In this document: positions 45,854 through 57,880 of the stretch, one piece after another
Position numbering within the stretch: position 1 is the stretch's first letter
How the letters are laid out: each line of letters starts with the position of its first letter
From: Dryas octopetala
Lineage: Eukaryota > Streptophyta > Magnoliopsida > Rosales > Rosaceae
DNA length: 64,000 nucleotides
Assembly (NCBI GenBank): GCA_963921425.1
Contig: OY992840.1
Span: 126,501 to 190,500 of the forward strand
Direction: 5' to 3'
Translations under genes and position numbers: made by a program
The notes under the pieces: model-generated
What the model saw: the letters and a program-made list of their open reading frames with translations, nothing else
Told to the model about the DNA's origin: nothing
Databases searched by the model: none

Positions 45854-48209
45854 TTACTGGTAATAAGTCTTCAAGTGTTCAGCGTTCCAGCTATGCTTGA
45901 GAGGCTTCCCAGCCAGAGTGGCCAAGTTGTAAGTGCCAGGCTTGACTATGCCTGTGATTCTGTATGGTCCGGTCCAGTTCGGATCGAATGAGCTCTCCTT
46001 GACAGCGAGGGGATTCTTTTTCATGACGAGGCTGCCCAATCCGAAGCTCCTGGGTCTGACCCTCTGGTTGTAGTATTTGGCTACCCTCTGTTGGTAAGCG
46101 GCTCGGCAGAGATTTGCGTCGGTTCGCCTCTCCTCGATTATGTCCAGGCCGAGCCGAAGTCCGGTGTCATTGGTCTCGGGATTGTACGTGCCGGTCCGGA
46201 ATGAAGGGGTCCCCATTTCGACCGGGACGACAGCGTCAGTTCCGAACGCCAATGCATAGGGTGTTTCCTTCGTGGAGTTGCGATAGGAAGTTCGGTAGGA
46301 CCAAAGCACCTCTGGCAAGAGTTCAGGCCAATTTCCCTTAGCACTATCTAGTTTAGTCTTGAGGGTTTTCTTGATGATCTTGTTGATGGCCTCGACCTGT
46401 CCATTCGACTGCGGATGGTAAGGCGCGGTGAAGCGCAAGTTGATGTTCAGACGTGAACAAAAACTCCTGAACTTCTTGCAGTCAAACTGTTTGCCATTGT
46501 CCGCAATGATGGTGTGCGGCATGCCGAACCGGCAAATGATGTTCTTCCAGACGAAGGTCTCCTTCCGTTCGGTTGTGGTTGTGGCTAGGGGCTCGGCTTC
46601 GGCCCACTTGGTGAAGTAGTCGACTGCTACTACGGCCATGGTGACTTGCCCTTTCGCCTTTGGCATTGGGCCGATCAGATCGAGTCCCCACTGCGCGAAC
46701 GGCCAGGGACTGGATATGGAGGTCAGCAACTGGGGAGGTTGATGGGGAACCGCGGCAAACTGCTGGCATTTGATACAAGCGCGAGACAGATGATCTGCGT
46801 CCTTGTTCAGCGTTGGCCAGAAGTAACCCTGTCTGATCGTCTTGTAGGCAAGGGCTCTTCCTCCATAATGGTTTCCGCATATCCCCTCGTGGATTTCTCT
46901 CAGCACATCCTGACCTTCTTGGGGGGTGACACACCGCAAGTAGGGCAGGGAGAAACTCCTCTTGTAGAGCTGACCGTCGATCATGCTGAACCGAGCCGAC
47001 CTTGTCTTGATGAGACGTGCCTTGTCCCTCTCTGGGGGAAGGATTCCGGAGACCAAATAGGTGATGATCGGCATCATCCAGTTCGGCTCGGCCTCGGTTT
47101 GCATAACTGCGGCCTCGGTTTCGATGGTGCTAGGTCTGTCCAGGATTTCAACTGGGACATGCCTAGCGGATCCGGTGTCCGTGGCCGAAGCCAGGCGTGC
47201 CAAGGCATCGGCTCTGCAGTTCTCTGCCCTCGGGATTTGGGATATTCTGTATTCGCGGAAGTTCCCGAGCAGCAAACGGGTCTTCTCGAGGTAGGCAGTC
47301 ATGCTGGGTTCTCGAGTCTCATACTCTCCCAATATCTGATTGACGATGAGTTGGGAGTCGCTGAAGATGTTCAGTTTGGTCGCGCCGAGCTCTTTTGCCA
47401 ATCTGAGTCCGGCGATAAGTGCCTCATATTCCGCTTCATTGTTGGATGCTTGAAATCTGAAGCGAAGAGCATACTCCATCACAACTTGTTCTGGAGAGAT
47501 CAGAACAAGCCCGGCTCCGCTTCCCGTGGCGTTGGAAGATCCGTCCACATAGAGGGTCCAGGTGAGGAGATCGACCTGGCCGTGTTCGTTGATTGTGTTC
47601 GGATCGGACGCCGTTGGCATAGCGTCGGTGCGCGGTGGGTCCTCCGTAGAGGTGGTCGACTCACAGATGAAGTCCGACATAGCCTGGCCCTTGATGGCCG
47701 TCCTGGGACGGTAGATGATGTCAAACTCGCCGAGCTCGATTGACCACTTGATGAGCCGACCCGAAGTCTCGGGTTTTGCCAGGATTTGTCTGAGCGGCTG
47801 ATCCGTCAAGACAACGATTGAATGAGCCTGGAAGTAGGGCCTCAATTTCCGAGCCGAGCTGACCAGGACGAGAGCCATCTTCTCGAACTTTGGATATCTG
47901 GTCTCGGCATCGACGAGGGCTCAGCTCGTATAGAAGACGGGGTGTTGTACACCACCGACCTCTCTCACTAGAACTGAGCTGAGAGCCGAGTCAGAGACAG
48001 AGAGGTAGAGAAAAAGTTCTTCACCTTCCTCTGGTTTGGATAAGATGGGAGGTTCCCCCATGTGCCTTTTCAGATCTTGAAAGGCCTGCTCGCATTGGGG
48101 GGTCCATTCTATGTTCTTCCCTGCTCCCCTTAAGGCTTTGAAGAAAGGGAGGCACCGGTCAGTGGACTTCGAGATGAACCGGTTCAGGGCGGCGACTCTT
48201 CCAGTCAGA
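45854..48209 (-). pseudogene. RNase H-integrase of Retand element 2 (RT-connection end, one stop)
   Basis: Minus strand. After the RT deletion the frame resumes at LTGRVAALNRFISKSTDR (near 48205), which is the RT-RNase H connection, meets a TGA at 47921-47923, and is then open from MALVLVSSARK (47878) to the stop at 45854, 674 aa. RNase H shows YVDGSSNATGSGAGL, NNEAEYEAL and FSDSQLIVNQ, so the D-E-D residues are present. Integrase shows the HHCC region (HEGICGNH ... CIKCQ), then DLIGPMPKAKGQ, ADNGKQFD and GQVEAINKI (D, D, E all present), and a C-terminal PGTYNLATLAGKPLKHSWNA. Without the RT palm the element needs a partner in trans. Confidence 0.92.
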
Positions 48210-51200
48210 CTCTGGACAAGCCCTGTTCAGATCGGTGAAGTCCACGCACATCCTCCACTTCCCGTTGTTCTTTTTCACCATGACCACGTTGGCAAGCCAG
48301 TCGGGATAGTTGACCTCCCGGATGAACCCGTTATTTTGCAACTTGGTTACCTCTTCAGCCATGGCGGCGTATCGGACCGGATCGTACGACCTCCTCTTCT
48401 GACGGACCGGTTTGCATCCCGGGTCGGTGTTCAGCCTGTGGGTGATCACGTCAGACGATATGCCTGGCATGTCATCGTAAGACCAGGCGAACACTGCCGC
48501 ATTGGCACGGAGGAAGTCGACTATGGCAGAACGTTGCTCGGGGCTGATCTGAGTCCCCACTCGGACGAGCCGATCCGGTGTCTCGGCCGAGATCGGCACT
48601 TCCTCCCAAGCCTCGACGGGAAGGGGCCGAGAACCTGGGCTCGGCTCGGAAGTGAAGTCGAATGTCTCCGCCCTTGGCCACCTACCCGAATCGGCGATGG
48701 AGTCAAGCTCCTGCGAGTTCGGCAGCTGACCCTTCTGCTTGATCGAAGCGGCGTAGCAGGACCGAGCCGAGCACTGATCTCCCTGGATGACAATGCAGTC
48801 GTCGCCCACCGGACATTTGATGAGGAGGTTGGCGTAATGGACGATGCAGTCAAGGTCGACCAGAGCCGGTCTGCCCAGAATGATGTTGTAGGCTGACGGC
48901 CGCTTGACGACAATGAAGTACGTCATGCAGGTCTTCTTGATCGGTCCCTTCCCGAGCGAAAGGGGAAGGTAAATGTGTCCGAGGGGCTGAACCACTTCTC
49001 CCCCGAATCCGACCAAGGCAGGTGTATCGGTCTCCAGCTTATCCTCGCCGATGCCCATCTGCGCGAACGCAGAGTGGTAGAGGATGTTGACTGAGCTCCC
49101 TCCATCGACGAAGGAGCGCGCAATGGTAGTTCCGGCCACCTCAGCCACTATGACGACCGGATCATAGTGGGGGAAGATGATCTCATTCGCTTCGTTAGGC
49201 TCGAAGGTGACCGGTGCCCAGTCTTTCCGTTGTCTTTTGGAAGTGCTGGGCTGACCCGCTTGGATCGACAGGGACTCGTGAGCTTGAGCCGCCTGTCTGA
49301 CATACTCCTTCTGGGATCGGTTAGAGCTTCCCACGAAGGTTGGTCCCCCGCCGATCGACCCGATGGCAGCATCCTGGACCTCGATCGTGTTGGTGGGCTT
49401 CTTCGGCGCGGCCTTGGGTACCCTAGGCCCACCGGCCAGGAATTGATTGATCTTACCCGCCCGGGCAAGAGTCTCAATCCCGTCGCGGAGAGCGTAGCAA
49501 TCACCCGTGATGTGGCCGTGATTGGAGTGGTATTTGCAGAAGACGCCCTCCCTGATTTTGTCTGGGGAAGGTCCCTTGATCTCCCTGGCAGGCGGGAGTT
49601 GGTCCTTGATCTTGGAGAAGATCGTCTCCAGACCGGCGTTGAGGGGAGTGTACTCCGTGTACTGGACAAACTTAGGTCCCTTGCCCAGAAGTTGGCGTGG
49701 CTCCTCGATCCTGGTCTTCTTGGATTGGACCTGGGGTTTGGGACTTGCAACCTCTCCCTCCTTCCTCTTGGCCGAGGTCGGCCTGGGATTTAGGGCCTCC
49801 ACCTGAGCATCCCACTCCTCAGCCCGCGCCCACTTAGTGGCTTCGGCAGAGAGCTCATCGTAAGTGGAGGGAGGATTCCTCATTAGGTGGGAGCGGAGTC
49901 CTCCGGCGTGCAGACCTTGCATGAGGGCGTTCTTAGCTGACCTATCGTCGCAATCGTCGCACTTCGTATATTCGATGTTGAAGCGGATCAGATAGGCCTT
50001 GAGGCTCTCCCCTTCCTGCTGCTTAATGAGCGACATATCGTTCAAGTTGTAGAGTCGTTCGGATACAACCCGATATCTCGCCAGGAAGGCCCTCCGGAGG
50101 TCGGAGAAGGAGTCGATGGAGTTCGGTTGGAGAGTTCGAAACCATCCCCGAGCCGAGCCCTTCAAGGTCGAAGGGAAGATTCTGCACTTCGTGGCTTCAG
50201 ATGCCTGACGGGCCTCCATGGCGTATCTGAAGCTGTCAAGATGGTCGTAGGGATCCTTGGCCCCATCGTACTGATCCATCTTGGGGGGCTTGGTGTCACG
50301 GGAAACCTCAGCATCCATGATTCTGCTGGTGTACGGGAGGGGGAGTTCCTCTCCGTGGTCGGCTCTACCGGTATACCCCCTGGAGACCTCGACGTGGCCG
50401 AGCCGATCGTGGACGCTCCGGATTTGGTCCTGGACCAAAGTCCGGACAAGATTTTCCACGTCGGGCGGGGTCGGCTCGGCCGCATTTTCCCCCGAGCATT
50501 CGGCCTGGTTACCGAGTCTCTCACTCACCGGCTGGCGAGTGATCCTCTCGCTCACCGGTCGTCGATCCGACATGATCATAGTCGATCCCAGTCGGTCGCT
50601 CACCGATCGTCTCCCTGAGTGAGCTCCTGATGGGGAAGGATCCTGGCCGGTGATGGGACCGAGCCTATCCCCAATCGGGACCCTGGTTTCGGCCGAATTG
50701 GCTGGACTGTTGGCCCCTAACCTGGATTGGGCCGGGGGTCGTCGGTTTGTATTCGGGTCGGCATGGTCTCCGCCCGAATTCCTGGGGACACGTTTCCCGA
50801 AAGCCGCCTGTTTTTGCTGAAGAAGACGGTGGGCGTTCAGGCACTCGGCCTGTTCGGCCGAGGGCATGTCCTCGAAGCCCGGGAAGACGTGATCCGAGTC
50901 CTGCCGATCGGTCTGGTCGTTCGGCTCGGCAGGAGTACTTTGCCGAGAAGGAGACGGTGAAAGGACCTCCTGCTCGGTTCGGGTCCGGCGCGATCGGAAA
51001 CCCGATCCCCCACTGTTCTCGAGCTGAGCACGATGGCGTGCAAGTTCCCCGGCCAGCTCGGCCTGTTTTGCGAGCAGCTCATTATTCTGCTTCAGGAGTG
51101 CATTTTCAGCGGCTAGATGTCGCTGGCTCTCCTTAAGGAGCTTGTGAGCAGCTCGGATTTTTGAGGGACCTTTGGACTTTGATGTCCTGGGGAGTTGTGC

Positions 51201-51341
51201 TCCCCTTGTCTTTTCAGGTGTTTCAGGCTGATGTTGTTCATCATTCTGAGACGCCCCTGAAGAAGAACTGGTGTCCCGAAAGATGGTAGTCATGATGACT
51301 TGCGTGAAGGAAGAGCTTAGCACTTGCGGTGATGAACACAA
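48159..51341 (-). pseudogene. Gag-protease-RT N-terminus of Retand element 2, truncated by deletion
   Basis: A 1060-codon frame on the minus strand. The likely start is MTTIFRDTSSSSG at about 51293, soon after the PBS. A coiled coil (AAENALLKQNNELLAKQAEL) is followed by the gag core DPYDHLDSFRYAMEARQ...CRIFPSTLKGSARGWFRTLQ, the knuckle-like CKYHSNHGHITGDC, the protease FVDGGSSVNILYHSAF, and the RT start (VRQKRRSYDPVRYAAMAEEV, WLANVVMVKKNNGKWRMCVD, FTDLNRACPE). At about 48210 the reading jumps from the RT fingers to the RT-RNase H connection in another frame, so the palm with the YVDD-type motif is absent. This leaves gag and protease potentially functional. Confidence 0.9.
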
Positions 51342-51358
51342 CGGCTGAAGTCAGCTTC

Positions 51359-51375
51359 CCACAGACGGCGCCAAT
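51359..51375 (-). promoter_or_regulatory. Primer-binding site of Retand element 2
   Basis: On the minus strand TTGGCGCCGTCTGTGGG follows the end of the 5' LTR by a few bases. It is identical in sense to the site of Retand element 1. Confidence 0.8.
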
Positions 51376-52436
51376 CTGTTGATGCAAATTCTCGTAAGGT
51401 AGATGCAACAACTTAGAAAAGCTGATCTGGCTGATCAGATGCTTTGCTGGATGATGAAGTGGATGTTGGTTGAGATCTTCCTGCAAAAGAAACAAGATCA
51501 AAGGAGATGGACCGGTGTGGTACCGGCCAAACACACTCCGATGATGAAATCAATGATGGTGTTTGATGGTGGATGAGGAAGAACAGAGGATGAACTTGGG
51601 AGAATAGGAAGAACAAGGCAAATGTTCTGGGTTATTCTCAGCAAGTTGGGTAAACTCTTTTGTGAGTGGAAATTTTGTGTAAGTGTTTGTGGGTAGATGC
51701 ATAGATGCCTCATTTTGTGCATATATGGTGCTTTATATAGGCAAAGGAAGACTTAATGATTAAGTTACCTGCATGTGAATGAATGGTTGCCAGAGACCCA
51801 CGCATCTGGCCAGACCTAGTTGCATGTTCAGCTGCTTGCTTCCTCAGCATTCAATGCTGCATTGAATGCCCAATTAAATGCAAGGTTGGAAGGTTCAGGC
51901 AAACTGCCCCAGTAGTCATGAATGCAGACCTGACATTCTATCTGTCAGAAGATTTGTGTCAGGTGCATTTAAGTGTGGCGGTTCGTCCCAGCGTGATCTT
52001 CCTGGGAATGGCGGCGGAGAGCCGAGCCGAGCCGATACGAACACATATTCTTATGCGTAGACATGAAGCCCATGTGTGGTCGGATCGGACATGGGATTCC
52101 AGACCGAGCCGGTCCAGTAGATTGGGGTCTTTCCGAGCCCTAACTGGTCGACGTCAGAACTCGAAAGAAGACCATCTTATGTGCCGAGCCGAGCCGAACC
52201 GGGATGATCGTGGGAAGATGGACACTCGATCCCTTGGAAGATCATCGGTTCGGCTCGGACCGAACATGGAGGGCCCGGTGTGGAGACCCGGTCTGAGCTG
52301 GTAGAGGGAGTGCTGAGCAGTGATGATGTGGAGGTCAAAGTTTGACCACTGAGAGTCAACTCCGAGGTGGATGTTGACCAGCCACGTGTCGAGCCGTGAT
52401 TGGCTGTTCGGATTGATGTGGATTTTCCCACAAACA
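51376..52436 (-). repeat. 5' LTR of Retand element 2
   Basis: 1061 bp, nearly identical to 40676-41735. The differences include a cluster near 52177 (CTTATGTGCC against CTCCTGTCCC). It is followed by the TSD copy GATAC at 52437-52441. Confidence 0.92.
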
Positions 52437-52441
52437 GATAC

Positions 52442-54462
52442 CATCCGAAGGCCTTAGTGCTAGTTTATATAACTTGGTGCAATCTAGTAATTTCATATGA
52501 ATAATAATTATGATACATGTTCGATCAGTTGAGCTAACCTTTATCTAAGTTAAGATGTGACATGGAAAATATCACAATAAACTTCTCTATATGAACTAAT
52601 AACTTTAATCCTCAAAGTACTTTACTATCTAACATTATTATTATAATGATAAATAAGATTTTGATATCAAGTTTCTCCTTACTGATGGTGTCTTTGAAAT
52701 TGTTGTCTCTAAACACTATGTGGGGTATAGTACATATGAAACACAGCATGCAACACCTTAGGCTATAATGGCGGCTGAAATTCAAGGATTTGTAGAGTTG
52801 TAGACTCAGAGACCTTTCTTACAGTAACAAAATTAATAATCAAAGAGACAAATATATAACAAGAAAAAGGAAATATAAGGACCGAGTTTATCAAGATAAT
52901 AATAATGCTTGAATAGTGTTACCTTGTTTTGATTCTTGAAATTGAAGTTAAACTAAAGAAAAGAGAGAGAGAAGTTTTCGAAGAACTGAATACTTGTTAT
53001 ATTATTGCTTGTTTGAATACATAAATGGTTTACAAACTGAGAACAAGAGAGAGGGAGATAGCACGAGAGATCCGTTCTTCTCTAGTTGTGCTTTACAATA
53101 GAGGGTTGCTCTTCTATATATACACAAAAGAGAAGATTGAGATTTACTATAGCCCTAAAATTATTCGACTATCATGGGTATAATAGGAAATAAGAATTCA
53201 ACCAAATAAGTAGAGCAAAGTTTTAGGAAAAGGACCAAAAGGGAAAGAATCTTGTTGTTGCTTCCCGTGGATATGCATGCAAAAGGGCAAAAGAGAAAAT
53301 AAATGGTCTGAAAATGTGTAAGTGGGCTGAATTGGGAGTCCTAACTCTGCAGTGGGTTTAGCTGTCGTTGACCTAATACACTCCCCTGAGGCATAAATTT
53401 TGAGGCTCATTTTTTCAAAATTTGTCATAATAATTCCAACTAAAAGAAAACCAAAGTAAGAAAATGGAGGAGGGTTCTCAGAAGGTCAGGCTCGGATGGA
53501 TCCATTCGGTCAACGAAGAATTAATTTACGTTGACGTGTCTGGAAGCACGCAACATAAACAAGCACGGTCCAAAACTCCAATCTGATTGAGTTTAGACAA
53601 TAAAAATAAAAAATAAGAAATTTGGTAGACATGTAGACACGTTGGCATGTTTTCAAATTTTGATGTTTGGATTTACAACTGCTAGAGTCAGACAATTAAG
53701 TACACTGGATTTATGAAGTTGGAGAAAAGAGTACCAAATCTATAAATAAAATTAAAAGCTTAATAGATGTGTTGCTTCCAACTTCCAAGTTCCGGTTGTT
53801 AAGACTTAGAGGCCGGTAGGGCAGCTGCAGCAAATTCCTGCCAATTAATACAAAGTATACATATACTTGTCTAGTTCTCTTTCCCCCTACAAGCTTCTCT
53901 TGATCTCCTTCCTTCCATCTCAAAACCGGCATATATAGTACCTTATTTTTCCCAAACTGTGTTCTCTCCAGTCTCCAAGAATGAATTACTAAACAAAGTA
54001 TATATTTTTGGATTTTTTTGTTTCCTTTTCAAAGTATATATAATATATATTTAATTTTACCAGGACCAAATAAATAACAACGTACTTCATTAGTTGCAAA
54101 TTTGAGTTTTCTACTTTTGTTTTCAACTGCAACTAATAGTCTAACACAACTTTAATCTTCCGAAAGAACTAAATGAGATGGCAAAGTTGTATTTGTATAT
54201 ACATAGCATAAAGGAAAACCAAACAAACAGATGGAAGAAAATTAAAATAATGGATCGATATTCGACTAGAAGCTCAATATAGCCAAGGTACAAACACTCA
54301 ATGTATTTGTGTCTTGAGAATATACAAAAAAGATGTATATATGTATATGTTACAAATTTACAATACAAAAAAGATGGATATCATGAAAAAAGAAGTAACA
54401 CAATGCTGAATATTGTATGATCGCAGGAGGATTGTACACGTTGGTTGGCCATGAATGATATT
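52442..54462. other. Intergenic region left of the DUF4228 gene
   Basis: AT-rich with no convincing gene. 52920-53420 has an LTR-like look (TATATATACACAAAAGAGAAG, then ACACTCCCCTGAGG) and might be a degraded copia LTR, but no paired end or TSD was found. The rest shows nothing recognisable; the last part should contain the 3' UTR of the DUF4228 gene. Confidence 0.35.
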
Positions 54463-55098
54463 CTAGAGGACGGTGCCTTCGTAAATGGTTGTCAATCTGA
54501 GTTTAAAAGAACGAACGGCCTTGATGGCCCTTGTGGAAGTGTATTTGTGAAACTTCCGGACAGACCCAGATCTAGAAATCCCCAAGCCAGGAGCAGCTTT
54601 AATATTGTTCTTCTTCTTGGAGGGTGCAATCGTTATATCGTAATCGATATCATGATCATCTGATCTGGGTTTCGAAAGCGGAGAAATACGGGCCTTGTTG
54701 TTACGGCGATGACGAGAGTGAGAGTCAGCTCCTTTGGTGTTGTTGGAGGCATTTTGGAGGGCAAGGCTGGCTCTGACTGCCAAGGCCGCCATGTCCGTTG
54801 CACTGAGGCGGCGTTCAAGCTTAGACGCCAGCAGAATGAAATAGATCTGATCGGCCTCCAGTTCATCCTCCAAATCTAAAGTCGGGATGTAATTGTCGAA
54901 ATACAAACGGTCGGAATTGCACAAGAAAAATGAAGAATTAGAAACGGCTTCCTCCACCTCAAGGACTTGGGAGACAACAACGGGAACTGGGTATTCGCGG
55001 AGACTTCCATTTATGGAGATGACTTTGACGGTGGCTACTGCATCAGAAGCAGAAGCTTGTAACTCATCACTCCTCACTAGCGACAAGCATCCACCCAT
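54463..55098 (-). CDS. DUF4228 (PADRE) domain protein
   Basis: Single exon, 211 aa, chosen from the Met at 55098 because MGGCLSLVRSDE is the conserved N-terminus of the family and carries a Gly-2/Cys pattern suited to N-myristoylation and palmitoylation, hence likely membrane attachment. The frame is open 26 codons further upstream, but that part looks like 5' UTR. The DUF4228 core follows: ATVKVISINGSLREYPVPVV, SSFFLCNSDRLYFDNYIPTL and LEADQIYFILLASKLERRLS. Then comes a helix (AALAVRASLALQNASNN) and a basic, Ser-rich tail with SGSVRKFHKYTSTRAIKAVR before the stop. Plant PADRE proteins are often induced by pathogens or abiotic stress; the molecular function is not known. The gene is intact and has a CT-rich leader just upstream. 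Confidence 0.92.
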   Translation of the reverse strand: MGGCLSLVRSDELQASASDAVATVKVISINGSLREYPVPVVVSQVLEVEEAVSNSSFFLCNSDRLYFDNYIPTLDLEDELEADQIYFILLASKLERRLSATDMAALAVRASLALQNASNNTKGADSHSRHRRNNKARISPLSKPRSDDHDIDYDITIAPSKKKNNIKAAPGLGISRSGSVRKFHKYTSTRAIKAVRSFKLRLTTIYEGTVL

Positions 55099-55800
55099 TT
55101 TCCAGATTGTTAATTGTACGTTCGAGCGAGTAATGCTTGCCAGCTGATCACAACGTCTTACGCGGAAGAGGAACAAGGCAGAACGTACACAAGTTTGCTT
55201 CAGACTTGAGACTTGAGAGTTGGGACTTGAGACTTGAGAGAGGAATGAGGGGAGGTAGGGACGTGTTGCTTTAATTAATAAGGCAAAGGAAACAAAGTGG
55301 AAAGGGAAGGAAGGATGGAAATAAAGTGCTGTTGTTGTCGTTGGTAGGCCTGTTGGAATAGAAGTTGCATAATGACAACGTATGCAACTTCGTCAGGGCT
55401 AAGGAGCCAATCTGCCTGCCAATGGCGTTATCTGACTTCAAATGCTGAGTCTCTCTTGTAATTCTCCTCTTTTCCTTGTTTTAAATAATTAATTTAATTT
55501 ACATGGTCAATCCTGAGTCCTCCTAAGCGAAAGCGATGACGCACGCGGCTCAATTTGTGTGCTTCTGCCATTGGCTAAATGAATGATTCAATGAAAGAAA
55601 CCAAAAGGACAAAGCCTAGAAGCTCCCAAGACTCCCAACAAGGTCCAAACCAAAACACGAACGACCCAAACAACCCAATAGTCAAAATACATATACAAGG
55701 GAACAACCAACAGAAACGAACAGTGATGTTGGGAGGAAGGCCAAAGTTCAGCATTATGTTAGGGCCTGAACGCAAAACAAGTCATGCATGACACAGGTAC
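55099..55800 (-). promoter_or_regulatory. Upstream region of the DUF4228 gene
   Basis: Next to the ATG is a leader with repeated CAAGTCTCAAGTC motifs (55200-55245) and a CT-rich tract on the minus strand, then TTATTAATTAAAGC (near 55275), a possible TATA-like element. Beyond 55320 there is no gene. Confidence 0.4.
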
Positions 55801-55859
55801 TACCTCCCTTCTGAACCCATTGCCTATCCGGTAATGGAAACAGTAATTAGGCATAAGAG

Positions 55860-56111
55860 AAATGATTTTGTCTGCACGAGTCAACATATAATTGATTGTG
55901 TAATTAGTAGTAGAGAAATTCATGAGATTTTAGATTTGTAATTAATGAGTGGTTGGTGGAGAGTTGTCGTTGTATTTTTATTATATTTGTATATCCTGTA
56001 AATGTTATATATGCCTCTTTCTAGAGATGAATACGATATCACAAAATTCTCTCAAACATTTTTCAATCCATTATACATTCAGTTAATGATTTTTCCATAA
56101 AATCATGGATT
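55860..56111 (+). mobile_element. Possible copia LTR fragment left of CACTA 2
   Basis: AT-rich sequence with TATATATGCCTCTTTCTAGAG and CATTTTTCAATCCATTATAC-type runs resembles the R/U5 of copia LTRs. The copia relic resumes right of CACTA 2 at 61174. The assignment rests on position and look only. Confidence 0.3.
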
Positions 56112-56846
56112 CACTACTACAATTTTTTAAATAGACAACAGTAAACAGATAACGGTTCTTATTTTGTTCGTTATCTCTATTTAACACACAACGGTTTTTA
56201 GAAAACTGTTATCTAAAGGTATCATAGCCAATGTTATTTGGTCTGATCAATTTTCCTAAATTATTAAACACAATAGTATTAGGCAAAACCGTTGTGTTAG
56301 GCAAGTCATACAAAAATAAAAAATTTGCGGGTCTTTATATTTGACAAAAACACACTCGCCTTAATGAAAAATTTATCGCGCCACTTAAGTTTTTTTGGGT
56401 CAAAGCCCTCTGACTTCACTTCACCTAATCAAAACACTCATCCCCATTCGAACTCCATCTTCATCCTCCATCTCCCTTTTCTTTTCATCTGTGTTACATC
56501 TCCTCCCTTTTCTACCCATACATCTCCTCCCTTTTCTTTTACTCAGTTCTTTGCACTGACCATTCCTTCTTAGCCCTAATATCAACATCGATCAATCTAG
56601 GAGGTGAACACGCATCTTCTATGGTACACTGATTTGGATTAGGGTTTGAATTTTTTGCAAGATTTAAGTCCTAATATGGGATTTTTTTAATCTATGTTTG
56701 ATTCCTTTATAGACCTATATTTGGTGCGATGATTTCTCAGATTTTCTAACAAAAAGTAAGAAAGAACTGCAGAGTAAGAGCTTTTTCCAATCACAAATCC
56801 GACGAGTCTGCGAGTCACTCAGCCAGCGAGTAAGAACTGAGAAGAT

Positions 56847-57207
56847 ATGGACAGAGAATGGGTTCGAAGCCTGGCAGCGGCGGCGCCGCCTCCACCCAGA
56901 ACGAATCCATCGACCGCCGAGAGCGTCTTTGACCATTCGCCCTCGAGAACATGGATCTCGCCAAAGATCCCTATTTCATACGCAACCACCTGAGAAGGTA
57001 CCCATCTCTCTCTTTCCATTGAAATTTCTTTGTTTATGGGTTCAATCTTATTGTTTTCTTTTTGGGTTTTTTCTTCTATTAAATTAAGGTCTTGAATTTA
57101 CTCGTGTATCTCTGTCATGTGTGCTTGCAGTCAAAATTGGTAGGCCTGGGTATTGAGTAACGAAGCAGTTTGATGGGGATACAAAGCAGAGGTTTATTCT
57201 CTTCCAG
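56847..57207 (+). pseudogene. Captured splicing factor SF3A2 (SAP62) fragment, two exons
   Basis: Exon 1 (56847-56997) starts with an ATG and, after a one-base deletion in the GAATGG-GTTCG stretch, reads GSKPGSGGAASTQNESIDRR and then PFALENMDLAKDPYFIRNHL. This is the N-terminus of SF3A subunit 2 just before its U1-type zinc finger. Exon 2 (57131-57207) reads VKIGRPGY-stop-VTKQFDGDTKQR and FILFQ, the segment after the finger; the finger exon itself is missing. Two in-frame TGA codons sit where CGA (Arg) is expected, as from C-to-T change at methylated CpG. It is a dead transduplicate inside the CACTA element. Confidence 0.85.
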
Positions 57208-57599
57208 GTGTGTGTACGTTTCATTTTGTTATACATATTTTTCTCGAATTTGAAGTTCTCATTCGTGGATATGTCGAGTACAGAGAGATGGACTAACTAA
57301 CATGTGTGTTCTTCATATTTTATGCAAATTGAACATATATAGAATATCTTGTAAGTACCGAACAAAAAAATTTAATTGGTTGGGTCATATATTTGATGTA
57401 CTTCTCTTGCCACAATGTTTTCTCAAAGTTTGTTCATGTTTGTCTTGAAATGGTTGATTCAGTTTTTTTTTTTTTTTTGCATCATCACTTTTCTTTATTT
57501 CATTTTTCTGAGATATATTTTAATTTCTTGAACTTTACTTTTGATTTTAGAGGTATTGGTTTTTTCTTTGATGACTGTGATAAATATCTTCAGAGAGCC

Positions 57600-57880
57600 A
57601 TATAAGATTTTTTAAACTGGCATTATTTCTCCATTGGTGCAAGAATTAACTGTCGTAGTTGCTATTTGAGGTATGAGTTTTATGCCTTCTACACTCAAAC
57701 AGCTGAAGCTTCTATTCCCATGCTAGCTCACCGTAGTTTCTATTGTTAATATTTGTTATTTATTTCTTGAGTTGTATTTACTTACAGATCAACACTTGCA
57801 TTAATGGATTTTACTGTGATCAATTCACCCCAAAAGAGTCTCAAAATGTGGACTGAGAATTGAAGTGGATGGTAAGGTGC
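57600..57880 (+). pseudogene. Possible further exon-like pieces in CACTA 2, unidentified
   Basis: Two short stretches (about 57620-57670 and 57785-57878) are followed by GTATGAG and GTAAGGTG donors and look like exons of a captured gene. I do not recognise the translation in any frame. They may also be random. Confidence 0.25.

Larger units (their letters stand above)
40676..52436 (-). mobile_element. Retand/Tat-type Ty3/gypsy element 2 (11.8 kb), RT core deleted
   Basis: The LTRs at 40676-41735 (3') and 51376-52436 (5') both run TGTTGATGCA...CCCACAAACA on the plus strand. GATAC is duplicated at 40671-40675 and 52437-52441. On the minus strand the order is PBS, gag-protease-RT start, RNase H-integrase, a 71 bp tandem array, an antisense ORF on the plus strand, the purine tract and the 3' LTR. 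This layout is typical of the Retand/Tat lineage. The LTRs show only a handful of differences, so insertion was recent. The reverse transcriptase palm is deleted. Confidence 0.95.

Noticed and set aside
46646-47743. 365-codon plus-strand frame over RNase H-integrase
   Set aside because: Antisense shadow; the minus strand carries all catalytic motifs.
48111-48896. 261-codon plus-strand frame over the protease-RT region
   Set aside because: Antisense shadow of the gag-protease-RT frame.
52920-53420. LTR-like segment (TATATATACACAAAAGAGAAG; ACTCCCCTGAGG)
   Set aside because: Resembles a copia LTR, but no second LTR, TSD, PBS or coding part was found, so it is listed only as intergenic.
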